NCBI RefSeq assembly: GCF_002151125.1
Contig: NZ_MDJZ01000017.1
Location: forward strand, 62,001 to 126,000
Length of the DNA stretch: 64,000 bases
Direction: 5' to 3'
Source: Clavibacter michiganensis
Lineage (GTDB): Bacteria > Actinomycetota > Actinomycetes > Actinomycetales > Microbacteriaceae
The position numbers were made by a program, and so were the translations under genes. The notes beneath the pieces were generated by a model that made no database searches, was not told the DNA's origin, and was given only the letters and a program-made list of their open reading frames with translations. Shown piece by piece: positions 58,055 through 64,000 of the stretch. How positions within the stretch are numbered: position 1 is the first letter of the stretch; the number at the start of each line of letters is the position of its first letter.

Positions 58055-59950
58055 TCAGCCCGCCGGCTCCTCGTCCGCGGCGACGGACTTGTGCACCGCG
58101 AACTGCGTGCGGTGCAGCTCCTCGTAGCGCCCGCCCGCGGCCAGCAGCTCGTCGTGCGTGCCGCGCTGGACGATCGCGCCGTCCTCGACCACCAGGATCA
58201 TGTCGGCGCTGCGGATGGTGGAGAGGCGGTGGGCGATGACGAGAGCCGTCCGCCCCTCGAGCGCCGCGCTGAGCGCGGCCTGCACGGCGGCCTCCGACGT
58301 CGAGTCGAGCGCCGCCGTCGCCTCGTCGAGGATGACGACGCGCGGGCGGGCGAGCAGCAGCCGGGCGATGGTCATCCGCTGGCGCTCGCCGCCGGAGAGC
58401 CGGTAGCCCCGCTCGCCGACCATGGTGTCCAGCTGATCCGGGAGGGAGCGGATGAGCGGCTCGAGCCGCGCGCGCCGGACGGCGTCCCAGACCTCGTCGT
58501 CCGTCGCCTCCGGCCGAGCCAGCCGCAGGTTGCTGAGGATCGTCTCGTGGAACAGGTGGCCGTCCTGCGTCACCATGCCGAGGCTGTGCCGCATCGAGGC
58601 GAAGGTGACGTCGCGGACGTCCGCCCCGGCGAGGCGCACGGCCCCGCTGTCGACGTCGTACAGGCGCGAGAGCAGCTGCGCGATCGTCGACTTGCCGGCA
58701 CCCGACGTGCCGACGAGGGCGACCGTCTGCCCCGGCTCGATCCGGAAGGAGACGCCGTGCAGCACCTCCTCGCCGCCGCGGGTGTCGAGCGTCGAGACCT
58801 CCTCGAGGGAGGCGAGCGACACCTTGTCCGCGGACGGGTAGGCGAAGCGGACGTCGTCGAACTCGACCGCCACCGGACCCTCGGCGACGGCGACGGCGTC
58901 CGGCTTCTCCCGGATCAGCGGCTCGAGGTCCAGCACCTCGAAGACGCGCTCGAAGCTGACCACCGCGCTCATGATCTCCACCCGCGCGTTCGCGAGGCTG
59001 GTCAGCGGCGCGTAGAGGCGCGTGAGGAGGAGCGCCAGGGTGACGACCTCGCCGGTGTCGAGCTGGCCGCCGAGCGCGAGGACGCCGCCGAGGCCGTAGA
59101 CGAGCGCGAGCGCGAGGGCGGAGACGAGCATCAGCGCGGTGAAGAAGACGAACTGCAGCATCGTGCTCCGGACCCCGATGTCGCGGACCCGGGCGGCGCG
59201 GACGCGGAACTCCTCGGACTCCTCATCGGGGCGGCCGAAGAGCTTGACGAGGGTCGCGCCGGGTGCCGAGAAGCGCTCGGTCATCTGCGTGCTCATGGCG
59301 GAGTTGTGGTCGGCGGCCTCGCGCCGGAGCGCCGCGAGGCGGCTGCCCATGCGGCGCGCGGGGATCAGGAAGATCGGGAGCATGATCACCGCGAGGACCG
59401 TCACGAGCCACGACGTGCTGAGCATGACGATCAGGGTGAGGATCAGCGCCACGAGGTTCGTGACCACGCCGGAGAGCGTGCCGCTGAAGGCCTGCTGCGC
59501 GCCGATCACGTCGTTGTTGAGGCGGCTCACGAGGGCGCCCGTGCGCGTGCGGGTGAAGAACGCGATCGGCATCTTCTGCACGTGGTCGAACACGGCGGTG
59601 CGGAGGTCGAGGATCACGTCCTCGCCGATCCGCGCCGAGTACCAGCGCGTCACGAGCGACACGGCGGCGTCGGCCACGGCCACGAGGGCGATGACGAGGG
59701 CGAGCCCGACGATCGTGCCGACCTCGCCCCGCGCGACGATGACGTCGACCACCCGGCCGGCGAGCACCGGGGTCGCCACCGCGAGGAAGGCGCCGACGAC
59801 GGACAGCGCGATGAAGACCACGAGCTTCGCCCGGTACGGCACCGCGAACGTCAGGATCCGCCGCACGGACTCCCGCGAGATGCCCTGCCTGCCGTCCCGT
59901 GCGCTCGAGATCTTGTAGAGCGAGCTCCAGGCCGCGCCTTCCATGCTCAT
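58055..59950 (-). CDS. ABC exporter, fused permease-ATPase (half-transporter)
   Basis: A 631-aa multidrug/lipid-type exporter subunit. Six membrane segments fill residues about 40-330 (YRAKLVVFIALSVVGAFLAV and others). The ATPase has Walker A GTSGAGKST near 412, signature LSGGERQRM near 516 and Walker B RVVILDEATAALD near 540. It would work as a homodimer, since no partner gene is adjacent. It starts ATG at 59950 or 59944. Substrate unknown. Confidence 0.9.
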   Translation of the reverse strand: MSMEGAAWSSLYKISSARDGRQGISRESVRRILTFAVPYRAKLVVFIALSVVGAFLAVATPVLAGRVVDVIVARGEVGTIVGLALVIALVAVADAAVSLVTRWYSARIGEDVILDLRTAVFDHVQKMPIAFFTRTRTGALVSRLNNDVIGAQQAFSGTLSGVVTNLVALILTLIVMLSTSWLVTVLAVIMLPIFLIPARRMGSRLAALRREAADHNSAMSTQMTERFSAPGATLVKLFGRPDEESEEFRVRAARVRDIGVRSTMLQFVFFTALMLVSALALALVYGLGGVLALGGQLDTGEVVTLALLLTRLYAPLTSLANARVEIMSAVVSFERVFEVLDLEPLIREKPDAVAVAEGPVAVEFDDVRFAYPSADKVSLASLEEVSTLDTRGGEEVLHGVSFRIEPGQTVALVGTSGAGKSTIAQLLSRLYDVDSGAVRLAGADVRDVTFASMRHSLGMVTQDGHLFHETILSNLRLARPEATDDEVWDAVRRARLEPLIRSLPDQLDTMVGERGYRLSGGERQRMTIARLLLARPRVVILDEATAALDSTSEAAVQAALSAALEGRTALVIAHRLSTIRSADMILVVEDGAIVQRGTHDELLAAGGRYEELHRTQFAVHKSVAADEEPAG

Positions 59951-60294
59951 GGTGGTTCCTCTCGTGGGCGCCCCGCTCGGTGCGGGAAGCGGGCCGCCGG
60001 GGCTCGGGATGCTCCGCGGTGGCGGCGACGGACCGGACGGCGTCCGGAAGCGGCCCGGCCGTCGACATCGTCGTCGGCGGCGGACTCACGGACCTCGCTC
60101 GCGCGCCGATCGGCCCGCCGACGCGCGCCTCCCCATCATGCGCCTCCCCGGCGGCGATCACGCCCTCACTGGTCGACCGCGGCCTTGCACGCCGGAGGGG
60201 CGGGCCGCCTCCTCGGCGACCCGCCCCTCCTCGTGCTCCACTACCGGCGGTCCTCCGGAGCGCGCCAGCGCGTCCAGGGTTCGCCCGGCCGTGT
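59951..60294. other. 344-nt gene-free region upstream of the ABC exporter
   Basis: I see no supported gene. The region must carry the exporter promoter on the minus strand, but no convincing consensus pair was found. It includes the glsB-type terminator at 60194-60230. Confidence 0.35.
60194..60230 (-). terminator. terminator after the GlsB/YeaQ-like gene
   Basis: Perfect 11-bp arms GGAGGGGCGGG (60194-60204) and CCCGCCCCTCC (60220-60230), with further pairing inside the 15-nt loop. It lies 65 nt downstream of the minus-strand stop at 60295. Confidence 0.7.
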
Positions 60295-60573
60295 TCAGCG
60301 GCGCACGGACTTGCGGCCGCCGACCTTCACGTAGATGAGCAGCACGATGATCGAGCCGATGATCGAGCCGATGATGCCGGCGGGCTGGAAGAAGCCGTCC
60401 ATCGCGTCCTGCTGGAAGATGAGGAACGCGAGGAAGCCGCCGACGAACGAGCCGACGATGCCGAGCACGATGGTCATGAGGATCGACATGCTCTGGCGTC
60501 CGGGCACGACCGCGCGGGCGATGAATCCGGCGATCAGGCCGATGACGATGAGGCTGATGATGAGTCCGAGCAT
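60295..60573 (-). CDS. GlsB/YeaQ/YmgE family membrane protein
   Basis: A 92-aa protein with three membrane segments, starting MLGLIISLIVIGLIAGFIAR, then the Gly-rich MTIVLGIVGSFVGGFLAFLI and AGIIGSIIGSIIVLLIYVKV. This is the transglycosylase-associated family of small stress-induced membrane proteins, biochemical role unknown. It diverges from the response-regulator gene across 124 nt that contain a nested palindrome, so both could share control. Confidence 0.9.
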   Translation of the reverse strand: MLGLIISLIVIGLIAGFIARAVVPGRQSMSILMTIVLGIVGSFVGGFLAFLIFQQDAMDGFFQPAGIIGSIIGSIIVLLIYVKVGGRKSVRR

Positions 60574-60647
60574 GGTGATCTCTCTTCTGTGCGAGCACGT
60601 CAGGAAGACGCGCGGTGGTGCCCGTTCGGGGCGATGACTCCAACCAA

Positions 60648-60685
60648 CCACCCTGCGGGGTGTGGCAGCACACCCCTGGGGGTGG
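60648..60685. promoter_or_regulatory. nested inverted repeat upstream of the response regulator
   Basis: An inner perfect repeat GGGGTGTG-GCAG-CACACCCC (60657-60676) is enclosed by CCACCC (60648-60653) and GGGTGG (60680-60685). It lies just before GATGGT (60686-60691), a -10-like box 6 nt before the ATG at 60698. The position suits an operator for a DNA-binding protein that controls one or both divergent genes. Confidence 0.55.
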
Positions 60686-60697
60686 GATGGTGGATCC

Positions 60698-61366
60698 ATG
60701 CCCGCCACCCGCACCCGCCCCGTCACGATCGCGCTCGTCGACGACTACGACGTGGTGCTGAAGGGCCTCGCCCACATGTTCGACGACTACCGGGACCGCG
60801 TGATCGTCGCCGAGATCGACGCGAACGCGGCCCTCTCCGACGAGATCGACATCGTGCTCTACGACTCGTTCGCGCAGCCGGAGTCGGATCACCACGAGAT
60901 CGCGGAGCTCGTGCGGAACCCGCGCGCGCACAAGGTGGTCGTCTACACCTGGAACTTCCAGCCCGAGCTCGTCGCCGACGCCCGTCGGCAGGGCGTGCAC
61001 GGCTACCTCTCCAAGGCGCTTCCCGCGCGTGAGCTCGTGGAGGCACTCGAGCGCGTGCATGCGGGCGAGCCGTTCTTCATGGACGCGCCGGCGCGCACCG
61101 CGAGCGCGGCGGCCCTCGACTGGCCGGGCAAGCGCGAGGGCATCACGGACCGCGAGTCGGAGATCCTCGCGCTCATCACGCAGGGCAAGAGCAACCAGGA
61201 GGTGGCGGCGCTCACGTACCTCTCCCCCAACACGGTGAAGAGCTACATCCGCTCGATCTACCGGAAGATCCAGGTGCAGAGCCGCACCCAGGCGGTCATC
61301 TGGGGCGTGGGCCACGGGTTCAGCCCGGATCACCACCGGATCGACCATTGGCTGGGCGGGCCGTAG
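60698..61366 (+). CDS. LuxR-family (NarL-type) response regulator
   Basis: A 222-aa two-component regulator. The receiver domain has Asp15/Asp16 (ALVDDYDV), the probable phosphoacceptor Asp56 (DIVLYDSF), Thr84 and Lys106 (YLSKALP). The C-terminal helix-turn-helix domain starts near residue 145: ITDRESEILALITQGKSNQE, YLSPNTVKSYIRSIYRKIQV. No sensor kinase is adjacent, so it may be an orphan. Its start region carries a nested palindrome and a -10-like box 6 nt before the ATG. Confidence 0.92.
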   Translation: MPATRTRPVTIALVDDYDVVLKGLAHMFDDYRDRVIVAEIDANAALSDEIDIVLYDSFAQPESDHHEIAELVRNPRAHKVVVYTWNFQPELVADARRQGVHGYLSKALPARELVEALERVHAGEPFFMDAPARTASAAALDWPGKREGITDRESEILALITQGKSNQEVAALTYLSPNTVKSYIRSIYRKIQVQSRTQAVIWGVGHGFSPDHHRIDHWLGGP

Positions 61367-61401
61367 GGCGGGACGCCAGCCGCGCCTGCTTGCATGAGCG
61401 C

Positions 61402-62466
61402 ATGATCCCCTCCACCTCCTCCCGGTTCCGCAAGTCCGTGCCCAAGGCGAAGGCGGGAGACCGGGTGGCGGTGCTGAGCCCCGCGTTCGCCGCGCCGGCC
61501 GTCGCGCCCGAGGTGCACGAGCAGGCGATGCGGCGGCTGCAGGAGGCGACCGGGCTGATCCCCGTCGAGTACCCGACCACCCGGCGGCTCGGCGCCAGCG
61601 CCCGCGACCGCGCCGCCGACATCACGGCCGCGTTCGCCGACGACTCCATCCGCGCGATCGTCTCGACCATCGGCGGCGACGACCAGGTCACGGTGATCCC
61701 GCACGTCGACATCGAGGAGCTGGCCCGCAACCCCAAGCCCTTCCTCGGCTACAGCGACAACACGAACCTGCACAACCTGCTCGCCGGGCTCGGCATCCCG
61801 AGCTTCTACGGCGGATCCACGCAGGTGCACCTCGGCGCCGGCCCCGGCATCGACGACGTGCACCTGCGCTCGCTGCGCGCGGCGCTGATCGAGGGCGGGG
61901 AGCTGGAGATCACCGAGCCCGGGGAGTCGGAGGACTTCGGGGTCGACTGGACGGATCCTCGCGCGCTCACCGAGCACGGCGAGCGGTCGGCGACCGAGTC
62001 GTGGAAGTGGGCCGGGCCCGCGACGACGGTGGAGGGGCCGACGTGGGGCGGCTGCATCGAGGTGATCGACCAGATCGCCATGGCCGGGCGCATGCCCGAG
62101 GCCGCCAAGCTCGAAGGCGGGATCCTGCTGCTCGAGACGAGCGAGGAGGTGCCGTCGGCCGCCAGCGTGAGCCGCTGGGTGCGCGGGCTCGGCGAGCGCG
62201 GGATCCTCGCCGTCGTCGCGGGCGTGCTCGTGGCGCGGCCGGTGACCATCGTGATGGGCCAGCCCGTGCCGTCGCCCGAGGAGCGCGCGCGGCTGCGGGC
62301 CGAGCAGCGCGACACCGTCATCGAGCAGATCGCCCGGTACAACCCGCGCGCGGTGGTGTGCGTGGGCGTGCCGTTCGGGCACACGCGACCGCAGTGGATC
62401 CTGCCCCACGGCGGGACGGTGCGGCTCGACGGGGCGGCGAAGACGGTGTTCGCGGACTACAGCTGA
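61402..62466 (+). CDS. S66 family peptidase (LD-carboxypeptidase / MccF-like)
   Basis: A 354-aa cytoplasmic serine peptidase. The start MIPSTSSRFRKSVPKAKAGD at 61402 is chosen because GDRVAVLSPAFAAP begins the family core; upstream codons are in frame but less likely. The catalytic Ser is in PKPFLGYSDNTNLHNLLAGL and the His in VGVPFGHTRPQW, with a Glu between. MccF-like members cleave microcin C-type peptides, others recycle peptidoglycan tetrapeptides; this longer form resembles MccF. Confidence 0.87.
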   Translation: MIPSTSSRFRKSVPKAKAGDRVAVLSPAFAAPAVAPEVHEQAMRRLQEATGLIPVEYPTTRRLGASARDRAADITAAFADDSIRAIVSTIGGDDQVTVIPHVDIEELARNPKPFLGYSDNTNLHNLLAGLGIPSFYGGSTQVHLGAGPGIDDVHLRSLRAALIEGGELEITEPGESEDFGVDWTDPRALTEHGERSATESWKWAGPATTVEGPTWGGCIEVIDQIAMAGRMPEAAKLEGGILLLETSEEVPSAASVSRWVRGLGERGILAVVAGVLVARPVTIVMGQPVPSPEERARLRAEQRDTVIEQIARYNPRAVVCVGVPFGHTRPQWILPHGGTVRLDGAAKTVFADYS

Positions 62467-62506
62467 CGCGCGCCGGCGGTAGCGGCCAGCTGCGCTTCGC
62501 GGCGGA

Positions 62507-63538
62507 TCAGTCGCGCGGCTCGCCCGTGAGCGGCCGGATGACGCGGTGGCCGTCGAGGGAGCGGGCCGCCTCCAGGACGTGGGCGGGCGTGATCGCGAGG
62601 AGGGCCGGATCCGGGATCGCCGAGAAGGTGTCGCCGAGGCGCTGCGATGCATCGGTCAGCACGATGTGCGGGCCGGACGCGGGCGGGCCCCACTCCTCGG
62701 GCGGGGCCGGGCCGAAGATCACGACCGAGGGGATGCCGTAGGCGGTCGCGAGGTGGGCGGCGCCGGTGTCGGCGGAGATCACGAGGTCGGCGGCGGCGAT
62801 GATGCCGGCGAACGCGTCGAGGGCCAGCTCGCCGGCGAGCACGGTCTCTGTGGGCATGCCGGCGATCGCGGCGACCTCGAGGGCGCGCTCGCGCTCCTTG
62901 TCGGATCCGGTGAAGACCACCGTGCGGCCCTCGTCGGCGAGCGCGCGGGCGACCTCGGCGAAGCGGTCGACGGGCCACTGGCGGGATCCGTACGCGGCGC
63001 CCACGTGGATCACGACGGCGTGCTCGGCGACGGGCGGCTCGGTGGGCAGGAGGATGCCGACGTCCTCCGGATCCGCGGGCATGCCGTGCCAGGAGACCAG
63101 CCGGGCCCAGCGGTAGCGCTCCAGGACGTGGTCCTCCCACGCGGGGCCGTCGGCGGCGGGCATCCCGTCCAGCTCGGGCGCGGCGTGGCCGAGGGTGCGG
63201 TGGGGGCGCAGCTCGTGGAGGAGGGTGCGGCTCTCGATGCCGGCGCCGTGTAGGTTGATCGCGAGGTCGACCGTGCCGGGCTCGCGCGCGATGGGGTGGT
63301 CGAAGCCCTGCTGCGGGAGGTGCTCGTCGACCATGCCGAGGAGCTTCACGACGGGCGCGAGCCAGCCGGTGGTCGCGAGCGAGATGCGGGCGTCGGGGTG
63401 CGCGCGGCGGATGGCACGGAGAGCGGGGACGGCCACGAGGATGTCGCCGAGCTTGATGGCGCGGAGGACGAGGATCTCGGCGGGGGCGTCGGGAGCGGGC
63501 ACGGCGTCGGGAGCGGCGCTGGCGCCGGGGATCTGCAT
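62507..63538 (-). CDS. glycosyltransferase family 9 (ADP-heptose:LPS heptosyltransferase-like)
   Basis: A 343-aa GT-B enzyme. Family segments are ILVLRAIKLGDILVAVPALR at the N-terminus, VVIHVGAAYGSRQWPVDRFA, and AADLVISADTGAAHLATAYG near residue 255, the donor-binding motif. GT9 enzymes build lipopolysaccharide core in Gram-negative bacteria; in a Gram-positive organism the acceptor must be another glycan. A variant -10 box, CAGGCT, lies 7 nt before the ATG. Confidence 0.87.
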   Translation of the reverse strand: MQIPGASAAPDAVPAPDAPAEILVLRAIKLGDILVAVPALRAIRRAHPDARISLATTGWLAPVVKLLGMVDEHLPQQGFDHPIAREPGTVDLAINLHGAGIESRTLLHELRPHRTLGHAAPELDGMPAADGPAWEDHVLERYRWARLVSWHGMPADPEDVGILLPTEPPVAEHAVVIHVGAAYGSRQWPVDRFAEVARALADEGRTVVFTGSDKERERALEVAAIAGMPTETVLAGELALDAFAGIIAAADLVISADTGAAHLATAYGIPSVVIFGPAPPEEWGPPASGPHIVLTDASQRLGDTFSAIPDPALLAITPAHVLEAARSLDGHRVIRPLTGEPRD

Positions 63539-63596
63539 GGGTTCCAGCCTGGCAGAGGAGCGGAGCGGCGGTCGGGGCGGAGGCAGACCGCCCGGG

Positions 63597-64000
63597 TCAG
63601 ACCGCCCGCGCCCGCCGGATCAGCCGCGACACGATGAACCACACGACGAGCAGCGCGATGATGCCGACGGCCGCGTACGAGATCAGGCCGCTCCACTCCT
63701 CCAGCACCGGGCGGATCGCCGGGCCGAACGCGAAGCCGAGGCCCACCCAGATGGCGTTCCAGGCGCCGGATCCGATGATCGTGTAGAGCGAGAATCGCCA
63801 GATCGGCATGCGCTCGATGCCCGCGGGGATGGAGATGAAGGAGCGCACGAGCGGCACGCAGCGACCGAGGAGCACGGCGGTGCCGCCCCAGCGCTGGAAG
63901 AACGCCTCGGCCTTGTCGAAGTCGGCGTAGTCGAGCAGCGGGATCCGGCCGACGAGCCGGCGGGTGCGGTTCCGGCCGAGCGCGGCGCCGATCGCGTACC
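63597..64000 (-). CDS. DedA family membrane protein (partial, C-terminal part)
   Basis: The gene runs off the right edge; the frame is open to position 64000 and the N-terminus lies outside. The visible 133 residues include YAIGAALGRNRTRR and FFQRWGGTAVLLGRCVPLVR, then SFISIPAGIERMPIWRFSLY and GSGAWNAIWVGLGFAFG, the DedA core with the re-entrant region. DedA proteins are lipid scramblase/flippase-like and support membrane homeostasis. It precedes the GT9 gene by 58 nt on the same strand and may be cotranscribed with it. Confidence 0.9.
   Translation of the reverse strand, partial: YAIGAALGRNRTRRLVGRIPLLDYADFDKAEAFFQRWGGTAVLLGRCVPLVRSFISIPAGIERMPIWRFSLYTIIGSGAWNAIWVGLGFAFGPAIRPVLEEWSGLISYAAVGIIALLVVWFIVSRLIRRARAV

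Noticed and set aside
59223-60161. Minus-strand frame overlapping the ABC exporter start and the upstream gap
   Set aside because: It is in a different phase from the exporter, is Arg/Ala/His-rich and shows no membrane segments or motifs; the gap itself gives no convincing short gene.

Overview
The window is high-GC DNA with dense coding and actinobacterial-type proteins throughout. The ribosomal proteins, RNA polymerase subunits and accessory genes look most like Microbacteriaceae, probably Clavibacter or a close relative. The taxon is inferred from protein character and gene order; no 16S gene is present. No tRNA, rRNA, CRISPR array, insertion sequence or prophage was recognised.

Region 1 (1-25.7 kb, all on the minus strand) is the core information-processing block. 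In transcription order it runs rpoB, rpoC, a small unknown gene, a three-gene amino-acid ABC importer, two membrane proteins, rpsL-rpsG-fusA-tuf (str operon), a bacterial type IB topoisomerase, then the S10/spc operons from rpsJ through rplF, which is cut by the window edge. Many of these genes touch through TAATG or ATGA junctions. rpsN, usually found between rplE and rpsH in actinobacteria, is absent and a hairpin-bearing spacer takes its place. A strong promoter for the str operon overlaps the stop codon of the preceding gene. The rpoC terminator is followed by a 19-bp tandem repeat.

Region 2 (26-43.2 kb, mostly plus) starts at a divergent promoter region with rpoB. It holds a metallo-beta-lactamase-fold hydrolase, a spermidine-synthase-like protein, a lipoprotein sugar dehydrogenase, a TPR protein, a SprT-like protease with a CGNR zinc-finger regulator, DUF427, a ComB-like and an EVE-domain protein, small unknowns, a DEAD-box helicase with a long leader, a TetR regulator, a degenerate NUDIX-like protein, an esterase, and the large helicase Lhr followed by a Nei-type DNA glycosylase.

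Region 3 (43.2-64 kb, mixed strands) is metabolic and regulatory: an APC permease, a SigF/SigB-type sigma factor facing a GAF-ANTAR regulator, a PspC-like protein, a secreted amidase, a catalase, a secreted PAP2 phosphatase, a serine beta-lactamase-like hydrolase, a nitroreductase, a probable sugar-catabolic cluster (ThuA-like, Gfo/Idh/MocA, TIM-barrel isomerase), an ABC exporter, a GlsB/YeaQ-like membrane protein diverging from a LuxR-type response regulator, an S66 peptidase, a GT9 glycosyltransferase and a partial DedA protein.

Three patterns cut across genes. Many first-in-operon genes have a TANNNT -10 box exactly 6-7 nt before the start codon, which points to leaderless transcripts. The palindrome GGATCC is very frequent outside the ribosomal/RNAP genes and apparently absent inside them. 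Two genes are preceded by 12-14 codon reading frames with Shine-Dalgarno sequences that end in ATGA overlaps. I found no clear-cut new defence or mobile system.
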